From NCBI GenBank assembly GCA_024343425.1, contig BRLC01000011.1:1-48380 (forward strand): a DNA stretch of 48,380 nt. The letters are read 5' to 3'. This document shows positions 16,730 through 26,293 of the stretch, piece by piece. The stretch's first letter is position 1. The number at the start of each line of letters is the position of its first letter. The notes under the pieces are model-generated. The model was not told the DNA's origin and made no database searches. It saw only the letters and a program-made list of their open reading frames with translations. The DNA comes from Rhizobiaceae bacterium MnEN-MB40S. GTDB taxonomy: Bacteria; Pseudomonadota; Alphaproteobacteria; Rhizobiales; Rhizobiaceae. A program made the position numbers and the translations under genes.

Positions 16730-16740
16730 TTGTCCTACAA
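16730..16740. promoter_or_regulatory. Candidate GntR operator TTGTCCTACAA
   Basis: A perfect inverted repeat TTGT-CCT-ACAA lies between the divergent gntR and adenosylhomocysteinase-like genes. The TTGTNNNACAA form fits FCD-type GntR operators. Its position would let one dimer act on both promoters. It is a single short site, so chance occurrence cannot be excluded. Confidence 0.5.
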
Positions 16741-16852
16741 CCCTATAACCTGATGTTTGAACAATGGGAACTGTTATCCGGCTTTCGAATGCGTTTGACG
16801 CGGCGACCCGAAATTCCAATAGTCGCGACCGTTCATCCAGGAGTTTGATCGA

Positions 16853-18001
16853 ATGGAATTGCAGTCCCCTCCCCATGACGATTCTGGCCTTGGTCTCGAA
16901 TGGATCAGGCATACGCATCCAGTCTCGGAGCACTTTGCCCGCGCCATCCGCCCGGATGATCTGACCGGGAAATCCGTATCGTGCTGGATGCATCTTTTGC
17001 CCGACACGATTCTCTCGCTCATACCGCTCGTCGAGGCAGGCGCGACGGTGCGCATCGGCGCCTGCAATCCCGACAGCACCGACCAGCGGGTCGTTGACTA
17101 TCTGAGAGCGCGCGGCGTCGAGGTCTATCCCGGAGGCGCGCCTTCATCCGCCGAGTATCAGGACACACTGAAAAGATTCGTATCCGGATCGCCTGACGCG
17201 CTATGCGATATGGGCGGCGAACTGGCCGAGGCGGCGACACTGGCGGGAACGGTCGTATCCGGTGCCCTGGAGGCCACCACAACCGGTCTGCACCGTCTCG
17301 CCGAAATCAAGCCGCCCTTCCCCGTGTTCAACTGGAATGACATCCGCATCAAGGACGCGCTGCACAATCGCTATCACGTCGGCGATTCAACATGGCCGGC
17401 TTTCAGCGCGATGACCGGAATGACGTTATTCGGACGGAGCGTGCTTGTCATCGGTTTCGGTCCGGTCGGGCGCGGCGTTGCCGAGAGGGCAAGGCAGATG
17501 GGCGCAGTCGTCCGTGTCTGCGATCTCGATCCGGTGCGCAGTCTCGAGGCGCAGCACTTCGGCTGCGAGGCGGTCGGGCTTGAAGAAGGCCTGTCCCGGT
17601 CCTCAATTGTCGTCACCTCCACCGGTCGGGACGGCGTGCTCGGCATGGACATGCTGTCGAAAGTCAGGGACGGCGCGATCCTCTTCAACGTCGGCCACAG
17701 CAACCGTGAAATCGACGTCGACTGGCTCGATCGCCATCCGAAAGATCAGATGATCGACCACATCGAACGCTATGACGTCGCCGGTCGGCGGGTCTATCTG
17801 CTCAACCGTGGAAGCATGATCAATCTGGCCTCTACGGGCGGATTGGGGAGTTCCGACACGTTCGATCCGTTCGCCGCCATCATGTTGCGCGGTCTGCACT
17901 GGATACTGACAGGCGGCGCCGATGACTATCCGGCCGGCGTCCAGGACTATCCAGCCGAACTGGAAAACGAAATCGCCGTGCAGACGATGCGTAATCGTTG
18001 A
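16853..18001 (+). CDS. Adenosylhomocysteinase-like NAD-dependent enzyme, non-canonical
   Basis: The 382-residue product has the S-adenosylhomocysteine hydrolase (SAHH) layout: a SGALEATTTGLHRL motif near residue 136 (canonical EETTTG), N162-D163, K167 and N172 in the region that binds substrate and NAD, then the Rossmann motif GFGPVGRG at 201-208. Differences are large: the position of the catalytic Asp two turns after the Lys is H171, the DDGGD loop reads DMGGE, and the C-terminal Lys/Tyr tail that reaches into the partner subunit is absent. It is also about 50-90 residues shorter than true SAHH. A different substrate, perhaps still oxidised at a hydroxyl by bound NAD, is likely. CAGGAG precedes ATG 16853. 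Confidence 0.7.
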   Translation: MELQSPPHDDSGLGLEWIRHTHPVSEHFARAIRPDDLTGKSVSCWMHLLPDTILSLIPLVEAGATVRIGACNPDSTDQRVVDYLRARGVEVYPGGAPSSAEYQDTLKRFVSGSPDALCDMGGELAEAATLAGTVVSGALEATTTGLHRLAEIKPPFPVFNWNDIRIKDALHNRYHVGDSTWPAFSAMTGMTLFGRSVLVIGFGPVGRGVAERARQMGAVVRVCDLDPVRSLEAQHFGCEAVGLEEGLSRSSIVVTSTGRDGVLGMDMLSKVRDGAILFNVGHSNREIDVDWLDRHPKDQMIDHIERYDVAGRRVYLLNRGSMINLASTGGLGSSDTFDPFAAIMLRGLHWILTGGADDYPAGVQDYPAELENEIAVQTMRNR

Positions 18002-18007
18002 CCGGCC

Positions 18008-18802
18008 TCAGCCGATCCGGCGGGCCTTTTCATAAGCAGCATCAAGGCCTTTGGCGATGCTGATATCCAGATCGGAGTCCTGCATGGCCAGAAGGCCTGC
18101 GGCGGTCGTGCCGGCATAGTCGATCATTTCCTTCACATGATCCGCCGGCGACATGGGACCGTCCGCCATCATCACGCCGGCCGCGTGAAAGAGCTGCCGC
18201 ACGGCCCGCTCGGCCGTTTTTGGATCAACCCCTCTTGCCGCCGAATAATCGACCATGCTCGCAGCGAACTGCGCGACGAAGCCGGGCACAGGTCCGGTGA
18301 CGGCGGTGAACAGGTCGATCTGATCCTCGTTCGGGACTTCGTCCGTGGCGCCGACCGCCGCGAAAACTTTATGCGCAAGGGACTTGTCGGCCTCCGTGGC
18401 CGCAGGCGACGCGCACCAGGGCGAAAAGGCCAGCCGCAGGGACGCGGCCGGGCTGGACATGGCGCGAATGACGCGGTCGGTTCCGGTCTGGTTGATAATG
18501 CGCTGGATGGTGACGCCCGCCATTACCGATGAGACGAGGGAACTTCCTGCTTCAAAACGAACGTCTGCGAAATTCGCCGGTGGAACCGACAGGAGAATGA
18601 AGTTGGATGCGTCCGCCAGCGCCTGGCTGTCGGCATACGACCGGACGCCGCCATGACCGAGTTCGGGCAGATTGCCGGATCGGCTCGAGATCCCAAGCTG
18701 CTGCGGCTGAATGACGCCGGAATCGAGCAATCCCCTGGCGATCGCGCTGCCCAGCATGCCGTTTCCACCGATAATTCCGACCGTGAATTCCGCTTGTGTC
18801 AT
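18008..18802 (-). CDS. ProC-like (pyrroline-5-carboxylate reductase family) oxidoreductase
   Basis: A 264-residue protein with N-terminal Rossmann motif VGIIGGNGMLGSAIARGLL, the ILLSVPP strand typical of the family, a VIRAMSSPAASL segment and the C-terminal dimer domain with FTAVTGPVPGFVAQF and HAAGVMMAD. ProC reduces pyrroline-5-carboxylate with NAD(P)H; the usual C-terminal TPGG(T) segment here reads YAGTTAAGL, so it is a divergent paralogue and may act on another imine. ATG 18802 (GGAGAA upstream) is chosen over an in-frame start at 18829. It converges with the adenosylhomocysteinase-like gene with a 6-bp gap. Confidence 0.78.
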   Translation of the reverse strand: MTQAEFTVGIIGGNGMLGSAIARGLLDSGVIQPQQLGISSRSGNLPELGHGGVRSYADSQALADASNFILLSVPPANFADVRFEAGSSLVSSVMAGVTIQRIINQTGTDRVIRAMSSPAASLRLAFSPWCASPAATEADKSLAHKVFAAVGATDEVPNEDQIDLFTAVTGPVPGFVAQFAASMVDYSAARGVDPKTAERAVRQLFHAAGVMMADGPMSPADHVKEMIDYAGTTAAGLLAMQDSDLDISIAKGLDAAYEKARRIG

Positions 18803-18853
18803 AGCCGTTCTCCGTTGCTGCCCTTGCAAGGAGTACCATGGATACCGGGTGAT

Positions 18854-20467
18854 TCAGGCGCGAATTTTCCGAAGTTGGCGCGCCATGAAGGCCTCCACTG
18901 CGGCGATCTCTTCCTCGCTCATGCGGATACCCAGCTTGGTGCGCCGGAAGAGCGCGTCCTGCGCGTTTCTCGCCCACTCGCACTCGATCAGATAGCGCAG
19001 TTCCGCCTCGTAGAGCCCGTGCCCGAAATCCTGGCCGAGATCGGCGATGCTGTTGGTACCCGCCAGCACCTGGTCGGCGTCCGTGCCGTAGAAGCGCACG
19101 AGGCGGGCGATCACCGGCTTTTCGACGAAGGGATAGCATTGCGCGGTTTTTCCGACCAGATCGTCGTATCCGTCGACCGGAAAATCGCCGCCCGGAAGCG
19201 GCGCCCTGCAGGTCCAGGCCTTGCCGCGTTTGCCGAGCGTGTGCTCCACCTCTTCGACGACGGATTCCGAAAGGCGGCGAAAGGTCGTGATCTTGCCGCC
19301 GAAGATGTTGATCAGCGTGCCGTCGCCCTGTTTCGGGTCGCGGCGAACGACATAGTCCCGCGTCGCCGACTGGGCGGACGACGCGCCGTCGTCATAGAGC
19401 GGGCGCACGCCGGAATAGGTCCATACAATGTCTTCGGCGCGCACCGGCTCCTCGAAATATTCGCTCGCCATACGGCACAGATACGCGGTTTCGCCTTCCG
19501 TGATTTCAGGTCGAACGTTCATGCCCGGATGATCGGCGTCCGTGGTGCCGATCAGCGTGTAATCATCCTGGAAAGGGATTGCGAAAATGATGCGACCGTC
19601 CGCGTTCTGGAAGAAATAGCAGCGGTCATGGTCGTATTTGCGAGGCACCACGATATGGCTGCCGCGCACAAGGCGGACATTGTGCGCGTCGTTCTGACCG
19701 AACACGGATTTCAGCACGTCGTCCACCCACGGACCGGAGGCGTTGATGATCATGGAGGCGGTGATCGTGCGCACGGCGCCGTGTTCGGTGTCGGAAAGCG
19801 TAACCGTCCACCGGCCATCGGCGAAGTTCGCGCGGGTGACCCGGTTATGCGGGTTGATCTCGGCGCCGAGCCGCTGCGCGTCGCGCAGGTTGAGGATCAC
19901 CAGTCGGGAGTCCTCGACCCAGCCATCGGAATATTCAAACGCCTTGCGGAATTCCGGTTTCAGCGGCTTGCCGGCCTCGTCGCTTGAAAGATCGAGCGTG
20001 CGCGTCGGCGGCAGGATTCGGCGGCCGCCGAGATTGTCGTAGAGAAACAGGCCGAGCCGGACAAGCCAGTTCGGCCGGCGTCCCTTCATCCATGGCATGA
20101 CGACGGAGAGGAGACGGGAGGTCGGCGTATCGCTGTCGAACCGCATGTCGTCGTGACAGGGCAACACGAAGCGCATCGGCCAGCTGATGTGGGGCATGGC
20201 GACGAGCAGGTTTTCCCGCTCGATGAGCGCTTCGCGCACCAGCCTCAATTCGAAATATTCGAGATAGCGCAGACCGCCGTGCAGCAGCTTTGTGGAGGCA
20301 GACGACGTCCCGCCGCCGAAATCTCCGGCTTCGCACAGGCAGACCGAAAAGCCGCGGCCCGCGGCGTCGCGCGCAATGCCCGCGCCGTTGACCCCGCCGC
20401 CGATGATCAGCAGGTCGAAATCCGATTGCGGCTCGGCGCCGGCCGTGTCCGTGGCTTGCTCCATCAT
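18854..20467 (-). CDS. glpD: Glycerol-3-phosphate dehydrogenase (FAD-dependent)
   Basis: The 537-residue flavoenzyme oxidises glycerol 3-phosphate to dihydroxyacetone phosphate at the inner membrane and passes electrons to the quinone pool. The FAD-binding GGGVNGAGIARDAAGRG motif is near the N-terminus, followed by GGTSSASTKLLHGGLRYLE, IGTTDAD and IFGGKITTFRRL motifs of GlpD. The ATGATG start overlaps the glpR stop by four bases; a start inside glpR is unlikely. It completes glycerol use with the divergent glycerol importer. No glycerol kinase gene is present in this window. Confidence 0.95.
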   Translation of the reverse strand: MMEQATDTAGAEPQSDFDLLIIGGGVNGAGIARDAAGRGFSVCLCEAGDFGGGTSSASTKLLHGGLRYLEYFELRLVREALIERENLLVAMPHISWPMRFVLPCHDDMRFDSDTPTSRLLSVVMPWMKGRRPNWLVRLGLFLYDNLGGRRILPPTRTLDLSSDEAGKPLKPEFRKAFEYSDGWVEDSRLVILNLRDAQRLGAEINPHNRVTRANFADGRWTVTLSDTEHGAVRTITASMIINASGPWVDDVLKSVFGQNDAHNVRLVRGSHIVVPRKYDHDRCYFFQNADGRIIFAIPFQDDYTLIGTTDADHPGMNVRPEITEGETAYLCRMASEYFEEPVRAEDIVWTYSGVRPLYDDGASSAQSATRDYVVRRDPKQGDGTLINIFGGKITTFRRLSESVVEEVEHTLGKRGKAWTCRAPLPGGDFPVDGYDDLVGKTAQCYPFVEKPVIARLVRFYGTDADQVLAGTNSIADLGQDFGHGLYEAELRYLIECEWARNAQDALFRRTKLGIRMSEEEIAAVEAFMARQLRKIRA

Positions 20468-21258
20468 CCGTAGACCAGTTCCGACTGCGCCGGCTCGGCC
20501 ACTTTCACCGAGACGCCTGCGACCTTGCACAACTCGGCGATTTCGTCCGGCGGCGGCGCGTCGGTGACGAAATAGTCCATCTCCGAGATATGGCCGATCT
20601 GGACAGGCGCCCGGCGCTCGAATTTCGTCGCGTCGGCGACCAGGATCTTCTTGCGCGCCTGGGCGAGGATCGCCTGGGCGACACGCACCTCGCGATAGTC
20701 GAAGTCGAGAAGCGCGCCTTCCTCGTCGATCGCCGAGGCGCCGATGATCGCGTAGTCCACCTTGAACTGGCGGATGAGGTCGATGGCCGCCGCGCCGACA
20801 ATGCCGCGATCGCTCTTGCGGACCATGCCGCCGGAAATCACCAGTTCCACGCCGGGCGCCTCCGACAGGATCATCGCAACATTCAGGTTGTTGGTGATGA
20901 CCATAAGCCCCTCATGACGGGTCAGGGCGCTGGCCACGGCTTCCGTGGTGGTGCCGATATTGAGGATAAGCGAAGCATTGTCGGGGATCAGTTCAGCGAC
21001 TTTTTCACCGATCCGAACCTTGCCGCCGGCGGCGATTTCGCGCCGCGACTGGTAGGCGAGGTTAACCGTATTGGACGGAAAAACCGCGCCGCCATGCACG
21101 CGATGCAGAATTTCCCTGTCGCATAAATCATTGAGATCCTTGCGAATTGTCTGCGGCGTCACGTCAAACCGCGTCGCGAGAGAATCCACCGTCACCCGGC
21201 CTTCACGACGGGCAGTCTCGAGAATGTCCATTTGTCGGGGTGGTAGTAACGGCTGCAT
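20464..21258 (-). CDS. glpR: DeoR-family glycerol regulon repressor
   Basis: The 264-residue protein has an N-terminal DeoR helix-turn-helix (RVTVDSLATRFDVTPQTIRKDLNDL and the HGGA segment after it). A C-terminal sugar-phosphate-sensing domain follows, with the NIGTTTEAVASAL phosphate-binding loop, GASAID and DATKF motifs. It would repress the glp genes until glycerol 3-phosphate binds. AGGAGAT precedes ATG 21258. It is co-transcribed with glpD and divergent from glpV; four TTTCG half-sites fill the shared control region. Confidence 0.92.
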   Translation of the reverse strand: MQPLLPPRQMDILETARREGRVTVDSLATRFDVTPQTIRKDLNDLCDREILHRVHGGAVFPSNTVNLAYQSRREIAAGGKVRIGEKVAELIPDNASLILNIGTTTEAVASALTRHEGLMVITNNLNVAMILSEAPGVELVISGGMVRKSDRGIVGAAAIDLIRQFKVDYAIIGASAIDEEGALLDFDYREVRVAQAILAQARKKILVADATKFERRAPVQIGHISEMDYFVTDAPPPDEIAELCKVAGVSVKVAEPAQSELVYG

Positions 21259-21275
21259 TGTATCTCCTGAACGAC

Positions 21276-21342
21276 TTTCGGATAATTGCGATATTTTTCG
21301 ATAATTTCAATAAGAGACTCTATTGACTTTCGTTAATTTTCG
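21276..21342. promoter_or_regulatory. Candidate GlpR operator cluster between glpR and glpV
   Basis: TTTCG occurs at 21276, 21296, 21328 and 21338 in an AT-rich 67-bp stretch, in the forms TTTCGGATAATT, TTTCGATAATTTC, TTTCGTTAA and TTTCGCA. Spacings of 20 and 10 bp fit helical phasing. DeoR-type GlpR proteins of alphaproteobacteria are known to bind repeated TTTCG elements. The cluster lies between divergent glpR-glpD and glpVSTPQU and could control both. Confidence 0.6.
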
Positions 21343-21417
21343 CATTTTGGTTGCGTTTGGATGTTTGACGGTTGCGGAGGCCCGCGCCGACAGATCCAGC
21401 TTTAGGGAGGAGCACTT

Positions 21418-23157
<1,740 letters not shown>

Positions 23158-23184
23158 TTACCCCTCATCCGGTAATTGCGCGCA

Positions 23185-23232
23185 CGGGTCCGGCGTCTCC
23201 TCCCCTTGGATCGCGCCGGGCCCGCATTTTTT
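23185..23232 (+). terminator. Intercistronic hairpin with T-run between glpV and glpS
   Basis: CGGGTCCGGCG (23185-23195) pairs with CGCCGGGCCCG (23214-23224) over 11 bp with one G-U pair and an 18-base loop, followed by CA and six Ts. It looks like a leaky terminator or mRNA stabiliser that would leave glpV transcripts in excess of the ATPase and permease transcripts. Confidence 0.75.
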
Positions 23233-23274
23233 GGAGGATCATTCGAGTGCGGAAGCGTTGGATGCGAGGCGTAA

Positions 23275-24348
23275 ATGACGCTTGAGTTGCGAAATGTATC
23301 GAAAAAGGTCGCGGGCGACGACTGGATCTACCCGATCGATCTCGTCCTGGAGAGCGGTCGCTTCAACATGCTGCTCGGCACCACGCTCGCCGGCAAGACC
23401 ACCCTCATGCATCTGATGGCCGGACTGGAAAAACCGACGGAAGGCGAGATCTGGTTCAAGGGCGCCGACGTCACCGGCGTCCCGGTGCAGGCCCGCAACG
23501 TCTCGATGGTCTACCAGCAATTCATCAACTATCCGAACATGAGCGTTTTCGACAACATCGCCTCACCGCTTCGGGTCGCTGGCGAAAGCCGCGACGAGAT
23601 CAAGCGGCGCGTGGGCGAGATGGCCGAACTGCTGAGGATCTCGGCGATGCTCGATCGCCGGCCGTCGGAACTCTCGGGCGGTCAGCAGCAGCGCACCGCC
23701 ATGGCCCGGGCGCTCGTCAAGGATTCCGAGCTGATCCTGCTCGACGAACCGCTCGCCAATCTCGATTTCAAGCTGCGCGAGGAACTGCGCGACGAGCTGC
23801 CGCGGATCTTCGCCGACCGCGACTGCGTGATCGTCTATGCGACCACCGAGCCCTCGGAAGCCCTGCTTCTGGGCGGCTTCACCGCAGCGCTCGACAAGGG
23901 CCGCCTCGTGGATTCAGGGCCAACGGGCTCGATCTATCGCCACCCCGCCAACATCACCAGCGCCAGGGTGTTCTCGGAACCGCCGATGAACACGGCCAGG
24001 GTGACGAAAAGCGGCGAACGCGTGACCTGGACCGACGGCGTGAACTGGCCGGCCGGCGGCGACCTGCCCGACGGGGAATACACATTCGGCATTCGTCCGC
24101 ACTACGTGCTGCCGTTCCGCAAGAGCGAAAACGCCGTGCCGATCGAAGGACAGATCGTGGTCGCCGAACTGAGCGGTTCGGAGAGCATGGTTCATTTCGA
24201 GGTCTTCGGGAACGACTGGGGGTCGCTGTCTCACGGCGTCCATCCGTTCGAAACCGGCGCGACGGCGACGCTTTACGCCGAACCCGAACACGGCATGTAT
24301 TTCGACGCAGACGGCCGTCTCGTCGGCGCAACCGGTCTGGCGGGCTGA
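23275..24348 (+). CDS. glpS: Glycerol ABC transporter ATPase 1
   Basis: This 357-residue ATPase resembles the MalK/UgpC type. Walker A is the unusual GTTLAGKTT near residue 39; the signature LSGGQQQR, Walker B LILLDEPLANLD and a C-terminal TOBE-like regulatory domain are present. The H-loop position reads YATTEPSEAL, where most ABC ATPases have THDQ. GlpT, the partner, keeps the THDQ but has lost the signature, so the two are complementary halves of a heterodimer. The gene is spaced from glpT by four bases. Confidence 0.9.
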   Translation: MTLELRNVSKKVAGDDWIYPIDLVLESGRFNMLLGTTLAGKTTLMHLMAGLEKPTEGEIWFKGADVTGVPVQARNVSMVYQQFINYPNMSVFDNIASPLRVAGESRDEIKRRVGEMAELLRISAMLDRRPSELSGGQQQRTAMARALVKDSELILLDEPLANLDFKLREELRDELPRIFADRDCVIVYATTEPSEALLLGGFTAALDKGRLVDSGPTGSIYRHPANITSARVFSEPPMNTARVTKSGERVTWTDGVNWPAGGDLPDGEYTFGIRPHYVLPFRKSENAVPIEGQIVVAELSGSESMVHFEVFGNDWGSLSHGVHPFETGATATLYAEPEHGMYFDADGRLVGATGLAG

Positions 24349-24352
24349 CGTC

Positions 24353-25429
24353 ATGGCGCGCATCACGCTTTCAAACCTCGCCCACAGCTACCGGCCCGAC
24401 CCCGTGTCGGACGCCGACTGGGCGCTGAAGGAACTCAACCTCGAATGGGACGACGGCGGCGCCTACGCGCTGCTCGGCCCGTCGGGATGCGGCAAGACCA
24501 CGCTTCTCAACATCATTTCGGGATTGCTGACGCCGACGCATGGCAGCGTGCTTTTCGGCGACGAGGACGTGACGCAATTGCCGACAGAAAAACGGCATAT
24601 CGCGCAGGTTTTCCAGTTTCCCGTCGTCTACGACACCATGACGGTCTACGACAATCTGGCCTTTCCGCTGCGCAACCGCGGTGTCGACGAGGCGACGGTG
24701 CGCGCGAAGGTCGCCGAGATCGCCGAGATGACCGATCTGACTTCGATGCTGGACCGGCGCGCCTCGGGCCTGACGGCGGACGGCAAGCAGAAGATATCGC
24801 TCGGGCGCGGCCTCGTGCGCACCGACGTCAACGCGATCCTGTTCGACGAGCCGCTGACGGTCATCGATCCGCATCTGAAATTCCAGCTGCGCTCCAAGCT
24901 GAAGGAGCTGCACAATCGGATCGCCAACACGATGATCTACGTGACGCACGATCAGACGGAAGCTCTCACCTTCGCCGACAAGGTCGTCGTCATGAATGTC
25001 GGCGAAGTGGTGCAGATCGGCACGCCGGAAGAACTGTTCGAAACGCCGCAGCACGTCTTCGTGGGGCACTTCATCGGCTCGCCCGGAATGAACGTCATCC
25101 CGTGCGACGTGGAAAACGGCGCCGCATTCATCGACGGCGTGCGCGTTGCGACCGCCAACGAAGCCGACGCCGCTGTCACGAAAGGCGAACTCGGCGTGCG
25201 GCCGGAGTTCGTCACGTTCTCGGATGACGGTCTGGAGGCGAAAGTGGTCAAGGTGTCGGACGCCGGGCGGTTCTCGATCGTCGAGACCGTGTGTCACGGC
25301 AAACCGGTCAAGCTGGTGGCGCCGGAAGGCGCGTCCATTCCCTCGGAGACGACCAGGCTGGCCTTCAAGCCCGACAACACGCGGATATACGTCGACGGCT
25401 GGCTCGCCGGCGCGAGGGGGGCGGCATGA
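24353..25429 (+). CDS. glpT: Glycerol ABC transporter ATPase 2
   Basis: This 358-residue ATPase has Walker A GPSGCGKTT near residue 42, Walker B ILFDEPLTVIDP and the H-loop THDQTEAL, but its signature region reads LTADGKQKISLGRGL instead of LSGGQ. That degenerate signature is characteristic of the rhizobial GlpT half. A heterodimer with GlpS would have one canonical ATP site and one altered site. The stop overlaps the glpP start by four bases. The symbol is the rhizobial ABC glpT, not the enterobacterial G3P antiporter of the same name. Confidence 0.9.
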   Translation: MARITLSNLAHSYRPDPVSDADWALKELNLEWDDGGAYALLGPSGCGKTTLLNIISGLLTPTHGSVLFGDEDVTQLPTEKRHIAQVFQFPVVYDTMTVYDNLAFPLRNRGVDEATVRAKVAEIAEMTDLTSMLDRRASGLTADGKQKISLGRGLVRTDVNAILFDEPLTVIDPHLKFQLRSKLKELHNRIANTMIYVTHDQTEALTFADKVVVMNVGEVVQIGTPEELFETPQHVFVGHFIGSPGMNVIPCDVENGAAFIDGVRVATANEADAAVTKGELGVRPEFVTFSDDGLEAKVVKVSDAGRFSIVETVCHGKPVKLVAPEGASIPSETTRLAFKPDNTRIYVDGWLAGARGAA

Positions 25430-26289
25430 ACAAGACCGTCAATCACAAGGCGTGGTTCTTCGTCCTTCCGGTGCTGCTGCTCGTGGCCTTCAACGCAATC
25501 GTTCCGCTGATCACCGTCGTCAACTACTCGGTTCAGGAGACCTTCGGCGACAACGTCTTTTTCTGGTCGGGCATCACGTGGTTCGAGGATGTGCTGCAAT
25601 CGCCGCGTTTCCATGCGGCGCTCGGACGGCAACTGGCCTTCACCTTCACGATCCTCGTGATCGAGGTTCCGCTGGGCGTGGCGATTGCGCTGGCCATGCC
25701 GCGCAAGGGCATATGGGTTTCAGTGTGTCTCGTGCTGATGGCGATGCCGCTGCTGATCCCCTGGAATGTCGTCGGCGCGATGTGGAACATCTTCGCTCTG
25801 CCGGAAATCGGACTGCTCGGCAAGACGCTGAATTCGCTGGGTTTCGACTACAATTACACGCGCCAGCCCGGGGCCGCCTGGTTTACGCTGGTGATGATGG
25901 ACGTCTGGCACTGGACCTCGCTGGTCGTGCTGCTCGCCTATGCCGGCCTTGTCTCCATACCGGACGCCTATTACCAGGCGGCGCGCATCGACGGGGCAAG
26001 CCCCTTCGCGATCTTCCGCTACATCCAGCTGCCGAAGATGAAGCGGGTGCTGACGATCGCGATCCTGCTGCGGTTCATGGACTCCTTCAACATCTATACC
26101 GAACCCTCCGTGCTGACCGGCGGCGGCCCCGGAAACTCGACGACGCTGCTCTCGATCGACCTCGTCAAGATCGCGCTCGGGCAGTTCGACCTTGGGCCGG
26201 CGGCAGCCATGTCGCTGGTCTATTTCCTGGTGATCCTGCTGATGAGCTGGATCTTCTACACGCTGATGACCCGGAACGAGGAGAATTGA
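25426..26289 (+). CDS. glpP: Glycerol ABC transporter permease 1
   Basis: The 287-residue permease has about six transmembrane segments and the EAA loop YYQAARIDGASPFAIFRYIQLPKM near residue 182, typical of MalF-type sugar/glycerol permeases. The ATGA overlap with glpT fixes the start at 25426 and excludes a longer in-frame reading that begins in glpT. It pairs with GlpQ in the inner membrane. Confidence 0.92.
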   Translation: MNKTVNHKAWFFVLPVLLLVAFNAIVPLITVVNYSVQETFGDNVFFWSGITWFEDVLQSPRFHAALGRQLAFTFTILVIEVPLGVAIALAMPRKGIWVSVCLVLMAMPLLIPWNVVGAMWNIFALPEIGLLGKTLNSLGFDYNYTRQPGAAWFTLVMMDVWHWTSLVVLLAYAGLVSIPDAYYQAARIDGASPFAIFRYIQLPKMKRVLTIAILLRFMDSFNIYTEPSVLTGGGPGNSTTLLSIDLVKIALGQFDLGPAAAMSLVYFLVILLMSWIFYTLMTRNEEN

Positions 26290-26293
26290 CGCA

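Noticed and set aside
18653..19987. Plus-strand open frame of 444 codons
   Set aside because: It is antisense to glpD and the ProC-like gene, both of which have full family motifs.
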